DNA of 64,000 nt, taken from the NCBI GenBank assembly GCA_963747755.1, contig CAVVGK010000014.1, forward strand, positions 1,116,001-1,180,000, written 5' to 3'. Below the pieces are notes generated by a model, which did no database searches, was not told the DNA's origin, and saw only the letters and a list, made by a program, of their open reading frames with translations. Shown in pieces: positions 50,911-60,685 of the stretch; position 1 is the stretch's first letter; every line of letters begins with the position of its first letter. Both the position numbers and the translations under genes were made by a program. The stretch comes from DATFVA01 sp963747755. GTDB taxonomy: Bacteria; Bacteroidota; Ignavibacteria; Ignavibacteriales; Ignavibacteriaceae.

Positions 50911-52857
50911 ATGAAAGAATTCAGATTCAAAATAATCATAATTCTGGGCGTAATTGCACTCTGTCTCTACCTCCTTTATCCCACTTACGTTGATTATCAG
51001 AATACAAAAGTCGTGAATAAGGCTCTTGACAAGAGGAAACAGGAATTGAAACAGAACAATCCCGGAATGACCACCAGTCAGATAGACCTCAGACTAGCGG
51101 CAATGGAAGACAGCATTAAAAATGCGAACCCGTCTTTTGTTGAAGCCCGCCAGAAGAGAATAAAGCTGGGACTGGATCTTCAGGGAGGTATGCGTGTTGT
51201 TCTGGAAGTAAATACGGCAAAGCTTCTGGAGAAACTTGCTAAAAACCCTGATGATACTTTCAGAGCTGTAATGAAAGAAGCTGAGAAGGAGGCCTCAACT
51301 ACCGATGAATCTGTAGTGGATATCATGGGCAGAAGCTTTGAAAAGAGAGGGATAAGATTAAGCAGGTATTTTGGAAATATACGCCAGGATGATGCAACTA
51401 TTCTGAGTGAGTTGAAAAAAGATGCTGATGATGCAGTAACGCGTGCAATTGAAATTATAAGGAACAGGGTTGACCAGTATGGTGTTTCTGAACCTTCAAT
51501 ACAGAGACAGGGTACGAGAAGAGTGATAGTTGAACTCCCGGGTGTGGCCCGTGAAGAAGAAGCTAAACAGCTTCTCCAGGGAACTGCACTTCTTGAGTTC
51601 AGACTTCTGAAGGACCCTGATCTGACTTTCTCGATTATGCAGAAAATTGATAAGGTGCTTGCGGGAAAATCGCTTCAGGATAGCACTTCCGTAGATACAA
51701 CCGCAGCTGAAACAACAGCTTCCAATGACACTTCTGCTGTTGATACAGGTGTTGCCGCAAATGATACTTCAAAGAAACAATTATCCGAAGAAGAATTCGC
51801 TAAAGAACATCCGTTTTTCTCTATAGCGATGATTGATCCGCAGGGCAGAACTGCTGATGCTTATGTAAAAGCAGATGAAAGAAACAAACTTGAACTTATA
51901 CTTAACAGACCCGATGTTCAGAAGGTTATCCCTGATAATGTTGAATTTGTTTTTTCTGCCAAACCGATTACTTACCAGGACGGTAAGGCAATCTACCAGC
52001 TTTACTGCGTTAATAAAAAACCTGAGTTAACCGGCGGTGTAATTACTGATGCCCAGGCAACCATTGATCCCAATACATCCCAGCCTGTCGTTAATATGGA
52101 GATGAATTCTGAAGGTGCCGCTGAATGGGCAAGAATCACCGGCGCTAACGTTAATCATCGTATCGCTATTATACTTGACGGACTCGTATACTCCGCACCT
52201 AATGTTAAAACAAAGATTACTGGCGGCAGATCTCAGATTGAAGGTACAGGCAACCTTGATGAAGCTAAACTTCTTGAGATTGTACTTAAAGCCGGTGCGC
52301 TCCCCGCTCCTGTTGATATTATCGAAGAACGAACAGTAGGACCGTCACTTGGTCAGGATTCAATCAGTAAAGGATTTAACTCCGCTCTGATTGGTTATAT
52401 CATCGTCGGTCTGTTTATGATCATTTATTACCAGAGAGCAGGTACCGTTGCGGCAGCTTCTCTTGTTTTTACAGTATTATTTATCCTGGGTATCCTCGCC
52501 GGATTCAATGCAACGCTAACGCTGCCCGGTATAGCCGGTATTATTCTTACTATAGGTATGGCGGTGGATGCGAACGTGCTTATTTATGAGCGAATCAGGG
52601 AGGAGCTTGGTACGGGTAAAACCGTTAAGGCTTCGGTCGACAGCGGTTTCGCAAAAGCATATTCGGCTATTATCGATTCAAATATCACAACTTTTATAAC
52701 AGGTATTATACTCTACCAGTTTGGTACCGGTCCTGTCCAGGGCTTCGCTCTGACGCTCATGATAGGTATAGCTGCAAGTATGTTCAGTGCTCTGGTTATA
52801 GCACGATTGATATTTGACTTCATGGTTGCTAAGGGACAGAAAATTACAATTGGTTAA
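50911..52857 (+). CDS. secD: Preprotein translocase subunit SecD
   Basis: A 648-residue inner membrane protein that, with SecF, uses the proton gradient to help pull proteins out of SecYEG. The N-terminal helix is followed by the first periplasmic domain, with LGLDLQGGMRVVLEV (residues about 85-100), REIIRNRVDQYGVSEPSI-like sequence near 180 and PGVAREEEAKQLL. The C-terminal membrane half has LNPxxxGP-like ERTVGPSLGQDSI, MAVDANVLIYERIREEL and GPVQGFALTLMIGI. An insertion rich in Ser, Thr, Asp and Ala (about residues 253-292) between the two periplasmic parts is unlike E. coli SecD. It is followed 33 bases later by secF. Confidence 0.96.
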   Translation: MKEFRFKIIIILGVIALCLYLLYPTYVDYQNTKVVNKALDKRKQELKQNNPGMTTSQIDLRLAAMEDSIKNANPSFVEARQKRIKLGLDLQGGMRVVLEVNTAKLLEKLAKNPDDTFRAVMKEAEKEASTTDESVVDIMGRSFEKRGIRLSRYFGNIRQDDATILSELKKDADDAVTRAIEIIRNRVDQYGVSEPSIQRQGTRRVIVELPGVAREEEAKQLLQGTALLEFRLLKDPDLTFSIMQKIDKVLAGKSLQDSTSVDTTAAETTASNDTSAVDTGVAANDTSKKQLSEEEFAKEHPFFSIAMIDPQGRTADAYVKADERNKLELILNRPDVQKVIPDNVEFVFSAKPITYQDGKAIYQLYCVNKKPELTGGVITDAQATIDPNTSQPVVNMEMNSEGAAEWARITGANVNHRIAIILDGLVYSAPNVKTKITGGRSQIEGTGNLDEAKLLEIVLKAGALPAPVDIIEERTVGPSLGQDSISKGFNSALIGYIIVGLFMIIYYQRAGTVAAASLVFTVLFILGILAGFNATLTLPGIAGIILTIGMAVDANVLIYERIREELGTGKTVKASVDSGFAKAYSAIIDSNITTFITGIILYQFGTGPVQGFALTLMIGIAASMFSALVIARLIFDFMVAKGQKITIG

Positions 52858-52890
52858 TTCAATTTTACTCTTTAAGGAGCTGATTTATAA

Positions 52891-54030
52891 ATGCGAATAT
52901 TTGAAACTCTTCATGTAGATTATTTAAGCAAGAGAAGACTATTCTATATAATCTCAACCACTCTTTTCGTGATTGGACTGATAAATGTGATATTCCGGGG
53001 ATTGGTTTTCGGAATAGATTTCAAGGGCGGAACTGAAATAGTTCTGCAGTTTGATAATCCTGTTGAGATATCCCAGATCAGACAGTACGTTGATAAAATC
53101 GGTCTCGGTACTGTTGAACTCAAAACTTTCGGCAGCGAAACCGGGGTACTGATCAGAACAGAGCTTCAGAACATCCCTCAGAATATATTTCCCCGCGTAG
53201 TTGATAATATTAATAAGGAAATCCATAGTATATATACCGGATTGCCTTTAAATATCGTTGATTCTACAGCAAATTCGGTTACTTACGAATTCGCGAATGC
53301 CGATACTGCTAATATCCTTACAGATAAACTTTTCAGTGCAGGTTTCCAGACAAGTAAAGTTTCTGAAGAACCCGACAACAAAAGAATGATTGTAAGTGTG
53401 GGAATTGCAGATTGGATTAAAGAAAACCTGAAGCAAAATGTTCAAAACAATGGTTTTAAAGTTATTAAGGAAGATCATGTTGGACCTAAAGTTGGTAAAG
53501 AACTAAAAACAGATGCCGTCATAGCTGTTGCATTATCGCTTCTTGCTATCCTGATATACCTTGCTTTCAGGTTCAAATTCATCTTTGCTTTCGGCGCAGT
53601 ACTTGCACTGTTCCACGATGTACTCATAACACTTGGTCTATATTCTGTTTTATACAATGTCATACCCGGACTTAACCTTGAAATTGACCTGACGGTTGTT
53701 GCCGCTTTCCTGACACTTGTAGGTTATTCTATCAATGATACAGTAATCGTATTCGATAGGGTCAGGGAAAATCTTAAGATCCATAAGACTATGCCGCTCA
53801 AGGAGGTAATCAATATGAGCGTTAACAGAACGATGAGCAGAACAATACTTACCGGAGGTACTACCCTTTTAACTATCCTGGTTCTGCTGATATTCGGCGG
53901 CGAGGTGTTAAGATCATTCGCATTTACACTCTTCTTCGGTATTATAATCGGAACTTATTCCTCCATTTTCGTTGCAAGTGCGCTGGTACTTGAATACGCT
54001 AACCGAAGCAAGAGAAAAGTCCAATTCTGA
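52891..54030 (+). CDS. secF: Preprotein translocase subunit SecF
   Basis: A 379-residue partner of SecD, longer than the usual 300-320 residues. It begins with RRLFYIISTTLFVIGLINVI and the GIDFKGGTEIVLQF motif, then a periplasmic region about 70 residues longer than in most SecF, and the membrane half with VGPKVGKELKTDAVIAVALS, VVAAFLTLVGYSINDTVIVFDRVREN and NRTMSRTILTGGTTLLTIL. A hydrophobic last helix (GIIIGTYSSIFVASALVL) ends it. AAGGAG lies upstream of the ATG. A strong terminator at 54049-54077 ends the unit. Confidence 0.95.
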   Translation: MRIFETLHVDYLSKRRLFYIISTTLFVIGLINVIFRGLVFGIDFKGGTEIVLQFDNPVEISQIRQYVDKIGLGTVELKTFGSETGVLIRTELQNIPQNIFPRVVDNINKEIHSIYTGLPLNIVDSTANSVTYEFANADTANILTDKLFSAGFQTSKVSEEPDNKRMIVSVGIADWIKENLKQNVQNNGFKVIKEDHVGPKVGKELKTDAVIAVALSLLAILIYLAFRFKFIFAFGAVLALFHDVLITLGLYSVLYNVIPGLNLEIDLTVVAAFLTLVGYSINDTVIVFDRVRENLKIHKTMPLKEVINMSVNRTMSRTILTGGTTLLTILVLLIFGGEVLRSFAFTLFFGIIIGTYSSIFVASALVLEYANRSKRKVQF

Positions 54031-54048
54031 TAACTGAATAAAATTATT

Positions 54049-54077
54049 AAAGCCGGCTTAACACCGGCTTTTTTTTT
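54049..54077 (+). terminator. Rho-independent terminator of secDF
   Basis: AAAGCCGG / CCGGCTTT (8 bp, loop CTTAACA) running into a nine-T tract. Confidence 0.92.
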
Positions 54078-54133
54078 GCATTACGATTATTCTGCTCAGG
54101 GGAATTTCTTAGAATGTTAGTTCACTCCCTCCC

Positions 54134-54988
54134 CTAATCCAGCAGTTTTTTGATTTTTTCTATTGTCAGGGGGGCGCTTCCCTCGAAATGATTATTAACA
54201 TTTACGTAGACGTCGATCTCCCTCTCAGAAAAATACTCTATTATTGAAGGAAGTGCGGACAGATTTTCATCTTTGGGTAAAACTATTTTAGACCAGTCCT
54301 TACCTGTAAGTTCTTCAATTTTTTTTCTGTCGGGACCATGCAGCCTTATAATTACAGGATCTCCGATCTGCTCATAATATTTCTTAAAAACATCAGTTAT
54401 CGGCGGCATAAAATATCCCTGAAGCAGTACGTGGGCTGAATTACTTCTCTCAATAAAATCAAAATAATTTCTATTTAGATAATTGGGATTTCTTATTTCA
54501 AAAGCGCAGGGATATGTTTTATCAACATTTTCATAGAATGCTTCGAACCGGTCAAAAAATTCAGCCTGTGAACGCATCTTCTGTTTATTAAGATATTCGA
54601 ACTGGAACATAAGAGCACCGATTTTGGAAGACATCGGTTCAAGTACCTTAAGGAATTCATGAAATAGGTCTGTATTAAGGAAATTGGGATTCTCCTTGAG
54701 TCCTTTAAAGTTTTTAGAGGGATAATAGTGTGTTAAGGTGATTGAATTCGGAACCTTAATGGTAAACCTGAAATCATCCGGAACGGAATTGTTATATTCA
54801 ATTACCGTTGATTCCTCAGGAAGCCTTACAATATCATCAAATAGGCTCCAGAACCATTGATCAATTTCGACAGTGTTATATCTGGTACTGTATTCTTCAA
54901 GATAGTTAATCTTTGGTTTTGAAGAATAAACTATCCCTCTCCATGAGTCATACTTCCAGGAACAAGTGCCTATCCTGAGATCAGCCAT
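54134..54988 (-). CDS. DUF72 family protein
   Basis: A 284-residue protein with a probable TIM-barrel fold. Recognisable DUF72 segments are RIGTCSWKYDSWRGIVYSS, TVEIDQWFWSLF, FRFTIKVPNSITL, PMSSKIGALMFQFEY, CAFEIRNPNYLN, YFMPPITDVF and VYVNVNNHFEGSAPLTIEKI. Family members are widespread (YecE in E. coli) with no proven activity. Key acidic residues in EIRN and DxYxYxNN are conserved. It is on its own, with no operon partner; the next minus-strand gene upstream is a secreted protease. Confidence 0.92.
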   Translation of the reverse strand: MADLRIGTCSWKYDSWRGIVYSSKPKINYLEEYSTRYNTVEIDQWFWSLFDDIVRLPEESTVIEYNNSVPDDFRFTIKVPNSITLTHYYPSKNFKGLKENPNFLNTDLFHEFLKVLEPMSSKIGALMFQFEYLNKQKMRSQAEFFDRFEAFYENVDKTYPCAFEIRNPNYLNRNYFDFIERSNSAHVLLQGYFMPPITDVFKKYYEQIGDPVIIRLHGPDRKKIEELTGKDWSKIVLPKDENLSALPSIIEYFSEREIDVYVNVNNHFEGSAPLTIEKIKKLLD

Positions 54989-55109
54989 TGAAAATAGTTA
55001 TTTGTTTATTTGAATTAAAGAAAATAAACAAAGAGAGGCAATAAAAAAAAATATGTTTTAATTTTTCATTCTGGAAATTATGTTCCGGACACCCCATAAA
55101 GTTTGGTCC

Positions 55110-55133
55110 CCGGCAGGAAAGACGTCCTGCCGG
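55110..55133. repeat. GC-rich perfect hairpin in an AT-rich gap
   Basis: CCGGCAGG-AAAGACGT-CCTGCCGG, an 8-bp stem with an 8-base loop, between the C1A protease gene and the DUF72 gene. No T-run follows on either strand. It might be a terminator aid or an interspersed element. Confidence 0.4.
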
Positions 55134-55170
55134 AGACCGGATATTTCCTCAACCTTTCGCTTCGCTCTTT

Positions 55171-57084
55171 CTATTTAAGCAAGATCATTTTCTTAATCTG
55201 AACAGAGTTATTCAATTTAAGTTCATAGAAATATAGACCGCTTGGAAGATCACGGGAATCGAAAGAAAGCTGATAAGTTCCGGGTTGTTTCATTTCGTTT
55301 ACGAGTGAAGATACCTGTTCCCCGAGTACATTGTATACCTTTAACAAGACCAGTCCCTGCTCACTAATCGTATAACTGATCATCGTTGAATTATTAAATG
55401 GGTTGGGGTAATTCTGTACAAGGTTAAAACCCTTTATAAAGCTATTATCAACAGTAATAATATTGCTGAAGGATTCAGAGCCGCTGAAATCAACCTGTTT
55501 CAACCTGTACTGGATTGAAGGCGCACTAAACCCCTGAATATTATCAGTATAATTATATATTTGTGGCTGGGTCGTCGTACCTCTGCCCTTGACTGATCCA
55601 ATCGTTTTCCATTCAGCTTCATTTTCTCTGATTTTGACTATTTTTCTCTGTACCTCAAATCCTAGATTATTTATTTCTGTTTCCGTTTTCCATTTCAGTT
55701 CAACAGTGTTTCCTGCTTTCACAGCAGTAAAAGATGTCAGTTCAACCGGCACGTTCGCCTCATCCAGAGTAAGCGCTTTTATGCAAAGATTAGCAGATCC
55801 GGCGGGCCACGGCGGGTCTTCATAATAATACATGTCCTCCCATTGGACGCCATCCCAATAATAACTTTCATCAGGATTTGAAGTAGAAGTAACAATTGTT
55901 AAATAGCGGTTGGTCACCAACAAAACCGGAACTTCCGAGGTACGGTCGAACGGCATACCTCCCGCTGATAAACTTAAATAGACATAGAAATCATTTCCTT
56001 CTTCCAGGAAAACAGGATCAGCCAGATCAATCGTGTAAAATCCTGTAAATTGAGTAGTTCCTGTTTTAGATGCTAATTCATTACCCAAATTTCCGTCCTG
56101 GAATGTATCATATATTTTAATTGTATAATCAACATTATCTTCTGCTGTGTAAAAGCTTACTGATTCAATATATTCATTGCTCTGAGCATTAAATGCATTA
56201 AATCCCTGCTGACAATCCTGTTTCGTTGCCCGCCAGCCATGGTAATCGTATGAATAAATATGATCATAATTCAGAGGTTCAACATCTTTGAATGTCACGG
56301 CACCCATTTCAGGATGTTTTCCGCAATGCTTATCATAGTATGAAATCCAGAAATAACCGTCAAATCCCCAGCTGCTGCCCCAGCTGTTTTTTACAAGCCA
56401 GGCTCCCGGCTGAGGCGCCTGAGTAACCTTGCTGTCATCCCAACCTACAATAGCTACCGAATGGTTTGGATCAAGTGAAGAGGTAGGCGGCTGATAATGG
56501 ATATAATTCTGCATAAAAGACCCGGAATAACACATGCAGGTTCCCATTACCCCGAATTCCATAATCATTTGTTTAAGAGTATTTATATTACTCAGATCTT
56601 CATTTGCATTCAGCCAGTAGATCTCACGAGGATAATAATAATGAAAGCTTGTATCCGTTCTGGGCGGCGCAGTATTATAGGATTGTCCGTCTATTTCCCG
56701 AACTGCTCCCTCTCCTCTTGAAAGGTAAGCTGATGCTACCCGGTAATCACCTCCCTCATGGACTATAAGTCCGTCACCGGTGGGAGGGTCGAGATCTCCG
56801 TTATAGAATTGATTAAACCCATTCCACCAGTCCAGGTGGTATTCTGCCAGATTTGGCTCTCCTGTTTCTCCATTATTTGCCCAGTTGCCTGTCATTAAAA
56901 GATTGCCTTCCATGGCAGACATTGTACCGTGCGTCCAGCAGGTTCCTCCCTGCTGTGATTTTACTGCTGTTACGTAATTAACACCGTTTACATCTCTTAG
57001 ATCGAAGGAAGATGGTATCTGCGGAAAAATAATGCTTACGCAGAGTGCCATAAATAGAACTGTTAAAAGTAATCTTGATGCCAT
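55171..57084 (-). CDS. Secreted papain-like (C1A) cysteine protease with T9SS type A sorting domain
   Basis: A 637-residue exported protease. After a signal peptide (MASRLLLTVLFMALCVSIIFP) the catalytic domain begins SFDLRDVNGVNYVTAVKSQQGGTCWTHG; Cys near residue 49 is the nucleophile. The His is near 208 (PNHSVAIVGW) and the Asn near 233 (KNSWGSSWGFDGYFWI). The Gln forming the oxyanion hole is in SQQGG. There is no inhibitory prodomain. A beta-rich region (about 285-440) and an FN3-like unit (VPVELTSFTAVKAGNT) precede the sorting domain (LVQNYPNPFNNSTMISY...KKMILLK). It should digest proteins outside the cell. Confidence 0.92.
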   Translation of the reverse strand: MASRLLLTVLFMALCVSIIFPQIPSSFDLRDVNGVNYVTAVKSQQGGTCWTHGTMSAMEGNLLMTGNWANNGETGEPNLAEYHLDWWNGFNQFYNGDLDPPTGDGLIVHEGGDYRVASAYLSRGEGAVREIDGQSYNTAPPRTDTSFHYYYPREIYWLNANEDLSNINTLKQMIMEFGVMGTCMCYSGSFMQNYIHYQPPTSSLDPNHSVAIVGWDDSKVTQAPQPGAWLVKNSWGSSWGFDGYFWISYYDKHCGKHPEMGAVTFKDVEPLNYDHIYSYDYHGWRATKQDCQQGFNAFNAQSNEYIESVSFYTAEDNVDYTIKIYDTFQDGNLGNELASKTGTTQFTGFYTIDLADPVFLEEGNDFYVYLSLSAGGMPFDRTSEVPVLLVTNRYLTIVTSTSNPDESYYWDGVQWEDMYYYEDPPWPAGSANLCIKALTLDEANVPVELTSFTAVKAGNTVELKWKTETEINNLGFEVQRKIVKIRENEAEWKTIGSVKGRGTTTQPQIYNYTDNIQGFSAPSIQYRLKQVDFSGSESFSNIITVDNSFIKGFNLVQNYPNPFNNSTMISYTISEQGLVLLKVYNVLGEQVSSLVNEMKQPGTYQLSFDSRDLPSGLYFYELKLNNSVQIKKMILLK

Positions 57085-57189
57085 ATTCGTTCTCCCGCTG
57101 TTTGTTAAACAAATATATCAAATATTATTGTGAAATGTTTATGAAGTGTAAAATGAATAGGCACAAATGATGGTTGTTCAAGAAAAGGA

Positions 57190-60100
57190 CTAGAAATCAG
57201 ATTTTGGAGGAGTATTCACCAAAGTGGACTTAAGGGTGTCTGAAAGCATTTTAATCAGCTGCCTGCGTTCAAATGGTTTTGACAGGTAATTGTCAAAGCC
57301 GGCTGACAATAATTTTTCGCGGTCACCAGCCATCGCAAGAGCAGTAACAGCTATTACAGGTACCTTCAGATAGTGTCTATTCAGCTTCCTTATTTTCTCC
57401 ATTGCCTCTATTCCGTTCATTCCTTTTAGATTTATATCCATCAAAACTGAATCATACCTATGTTTTTTACAGTATTCAATGGCTGTCTCTCCGTCGGGAA
57501 CATTTTCAATTAAACAGAACGGTTTAAGGTACGACAAAATGATATTTGCGTTTAATTCATCATCTTCAACAAGAAGAATCGACAAATTTTTCTGAAATTC
57601 GATTGTACCAGCAGATGGAATTTCAGCGTTTTCCCTTTGCGGGACATCCGCCGAAACAGTGAATGGAAGTTTTACAATGAACCTGGATCCCTTTCCGGGT
57701 GTGCTTTCCAGGAATATTCTGCCGTCAAGTATTTTAACTAATTTATTGGTTATGCTTAAGCCAAGTCCGGATCCTTCAAACTTCCTTGTGTATCCTTCAC
57801 TGACCTGCCGGAAGGGTTCAAATATTATTTCATGATAATCGGACGGGATCCCGATACCTGTATCCGCAATGCTTAACATCAGGTATTTTCCGTCTGCGTT
57901 ACTGGTTGTGCTTAGTTCGATGGTAAGGCCGCCTGACTGGGTATATTTAACAGCATTATTTATAAGGTTATTAAATATTTTATAAAGTATTTCCCTGTCA
58001 GAATTGATCTCAAACGTCTTATCCGGAAGAATGGATTTAATATATAATCCTTTTGCAGCAGCATTTGGCAGAAAGAGGGTTATAGATTCTTTAAGGACTC
58101 TTATCACGTCTACAGATTCATATTTGAGTTCCATTTTTTTTGCTTCAATACTTGAAAGATCAAGCAACGAATTTAATGTTTCTATTAACCTTCTACCGCT
58201 GGATAGCACCATTTTAGCCAGCTCTGCGTGTTCAGGATTTGACAACTCTGTTGCCAGTATGTCTGCATAACCCAGGATGCCAACCATGGGTGTGCGAAGC
58301 TCATGACTCATATTGGCAAGAAAACTTGATTTAAGCCTGTTTGATTCTTCAGCTTTATCCTTTGCTTTCACCAGGTCTTCAATCATCTTTTTCTTCTCGG
58401 TTATGTCCTCCTTAACCGCAACAAAGTTCAAAATCTTTCCGGCTGCATCAACAATAGGAGATATTATTGCATTTTCCCAGTATAATTCACCGTTCTTCTT
58501 CTTATTATGAAGCTCACCAGACCAGGTATTTCCGGAAATTATGGTCTCCCAGAGGCTCTGATAAAACTCTTTACTCTGCGTCCCCGATTTTAATATCCTT
58601 GGATTTTTATCGATTACTTCATCTATGGAATACCCCGAAACTTCAGTAAACTTATTGTTTACATACCGGATGTTTCCCTTCAGATCAGTTATTATAACAC
58701 ACACAGGACTCTGTTCAATGGCTTTTGTTAAAGTCTGGATATGTCCTTCTGCAAGTTTTCTGCTGGTAATATCCCGGACGTATCCTTCAAAATGTTTTGT
58801 ATTACCCAGTTCATCCTTTACCGCAAAAGCATTCAGCTGAACCCAGATGACAGATCCATCCCTTCTTTTCCATTGAACCTCCCTGTCGGAGACTGAACCG
58901 GTAGGTTCAAATTCACTAATTAGCGTATGCCTTTTATTCTTATCGAGATATATATCATTAGTAATATCAACCTTACAAAGTTCATCTTCAGAGTCATACC
59001 CGAGAAGCTTTGCAAGGGCCTTATTTGCTTTTATAAATTTGCCTTCGTGAGTTGACTGGTAAATTCCTACCGGCGCTGAATCAAAGATTGACCTGTACAT
59101 TTTTTCAGATTCATATAAAGCATCTTCAATAAGTTTACGTTCGGTTATATTATGTAAAAATCCTGCAACAAGCTTCTCCCCTTCAACCTCTATTTGAGTA
59201 AGAGTAATATCTGTATATATCCGGTTACGGTTATTTATATGTATCCATTCAAATTTCTGGGGTTCCCCGGCAAGCACTTTAGCTATAAGTTCAGCCGCCA
59301 GATCGGAAGAAAGTCTTTTTCCTGGTTGATATTCAGGTGAAAGACTTCCGGGAGATTTTCCGATGATCTTTTTCTTGGGGAGTCCATATAATTTTTCAGC
59401 ACCCTGATTGCAGTCAACTATCCTTTCGTTATTAAGTATAACAATCGCTTCGGTTGAATTATCGAAGATACTCTTAAATTTTTTCTCGCTTTCTGCAATT
59501 TTCCTGAGGTTGTTGTAATTTGATTTCGTATAGTAATATAACAGCAGAATCCCGCCGAGTGAAACAAGCAGTCCCAGGACAAGTAAGTTATTCAACGTGC
59601 TTGCAGTAACCGGACCGTAAATTTCAGAAAGATCCATCTTTGTTATCAGGTACCAGGGTGTATTTTCAATACTTTGGACATGAGCCAAGACTTCTGTTCC
59701 CCTGTAATCCTTCCCCTCCAAGATTCCTGTTATTCCGTAAATTGCTTTTGACGCCGGCAGTTCTATCTCATTAAGCGGTTTCTTCAACCACTGTTCTCTA
59801 CTGTGATGAAACTTCAAGGGTGTAATATAATCTATGCTGTCGCCTTCAATGGTCACGATTAAAGACTCTCCGGAAGATGCATCTAAATACCAGTTGGATA
59901 TGGTCGGAAATAATAGTTTATAAGGATCAACCTTAAGAACTATGGCGATTTTCCGGCTATTCGATAGCGTAAAGGGAATATAAAGGTCGATACAAGGTGC
60001 TTTCAGGTATTTGTCGATGTAAAAATCTGAATTAATAATTCTGTTTTCATCCAATGCCGCCTGAAGCGAGTCAATCACGATATCTTCCGATCCCGAAGAG

Positions 60101-60474
60101 TTCAGCTTCATTATCTCCCCGGAGCCAGGATTTATTAAAAACAGGTTAGAATAATCATGATTATTATAAATGGAAAATATAAGTTTTGCAGCCGCTGAAG
60201 TATCTCCTAATGTGGAGATTTTAGAATTCAGCAACGGACGGAGATTATCGTTGGAAAATATGTACCGGGCATCGGCATACCGTTCCGAATACCATTGTGA
60301 AAATGCCGAGTACTTTAACCTGCTTATCGTTTCAAGTTCCTTGGATCTCTCGGAAAGTTCCCGGGCTTTATCATCTTCAAAAAAATGGAAACCGAGGTAT
60401 ATAAAAAGGAGGATTATACCGAGATAAACGGAAAATAATACCCGTATTGAACGAAAGAACTGAAAAATCATCAA
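57190..60474 (-). CDS. Hybrid sensor histidine kinase/response regulator
   Basis: A 1094-residue membrane sensor. Two membrane helices (about 9-30 and 297-315) flank a periplasmic domain of about 265 residues with dCache-like organisation. Three PAS domains follow (starting near 335, 460 and 585: IFDNSTEAIVIL, IFDSAPVGIYQS, AIEQSPVCVIIT). The dimerisation/phosphoacceptor motif is NMSHELRTPMVG (His near 724), and the ATPase has INNAVKYTQSG, DTGIGIP and GSGLGLSI. The C-terminal receiver (about 965-1085) carries phosphoacceptor Asp near 1013 (LMDINLKG) and a conserved Lys in YLSKPF. The signal and output are unknown; a separate HPt or regulator is probably elsewhere. Confidence 0.93.
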   Translation of the reverse strand: MMIFQFFRSIRVLFSVYLGIILLFIYLGFHFFEDDKARELSERSKELETISRLKYSAFSQWYSERYADARYIFSNDNLRPLLNSKISTLGDTSAAAKLIFSIYNNHDYSNLFLINPGSGEIMKLNSSGSEDIVIDSLQAALDENRIINSDFYIDKYLKAPCIDLYIPFTLSNSRKIAIVLKVDPYKLLFPTISNWYLDASSGESLIVTIEGDSIDYITPLKFHHSREQWLKKPLNEIELPASKAIYGITGILEGKDYRGTEVLAHVQSIENTPWYLITKMDLSEIYGPVTASTLNNLLVLGLLVSLGGILLLYYYTKSNYNNLRKIAESEKKFKSIFDNSTEAIVILNNERIVDCNQGAEKLYGLPKKKIIGKSPGSLSPEYQPGKRLSSDLAAELIAKVLAGEPQKFEWIHINNRNRIYTDITLTQIEVEGEKLVAGFLHNITERKLIEDALYESEKMYRSIFDSAPVGIYQSTHEGKFIKANKALAKLLGYDSEDELCKVDITNDIYLDKNKRHTLISEFEPTGSVSDREVQWKRRDGSVIWVQLNAFAVKDELGNTKHFEGYVRDITSRKLAEGHIQTLTKAIEQSPVCVIITDLKGNIRYVNNKFTEVSGYSIDEVIDKNPRILKSGTQSKEFYQSLWETIISGNTWSGELHNKKKNGELYWENAIISPIVDAAGKILNFVAVKEDITEKKKMIEDLVKAKDKAEESNRLKSSFLANMSHELRTPMVGILGYADILATELSNPEHAELAKMVLSSGRRLIETLNSLLDLSSIEAKKMELKYESVDVIRVLKESITLFLPNAAAKGLYIKSILPDKTFEINSDREILYKIFNNLINNAVKYTQSGGLTIELSTTSNADGKYLMLSIADTGIGIPSDYHEIIFEPFRQVSEGYTRKFEGSGLGLSITNKLVKILDGRIFLESTPGKGSRFIVKLPFTVSADVPQRENAEIPSAGTIEFQKNLSILLVEDDELNANIILSYLKPFCLIENVPDGETAIEYCKKHRYDSVLMDINLKGMNGIEAMEKIRKLNRHYLKVPVIAVTALAMAGDREKLLSAGFDNYLSKPFERRQLIKMLSDTLKSTLVNTPPKSDF

Positions 60475-60685
60475 ATTCCTTATGATAATTCCATTTTGTG
60501 CCTATATTAAACACAATTAGTGCCAGAATTCTATAGAATGGTATAAGAAGACTTGTAAATTAATGGAATAAAGGTAATGGAAACCGGGGTATAAAAATTA
60601 CAAATTCCGCCCAATTCGGCATTTAAATGTTTGTGTACAGATATACAACAATTTGGTCGTGTATGGTATTTAGGAATCTCAGGGG

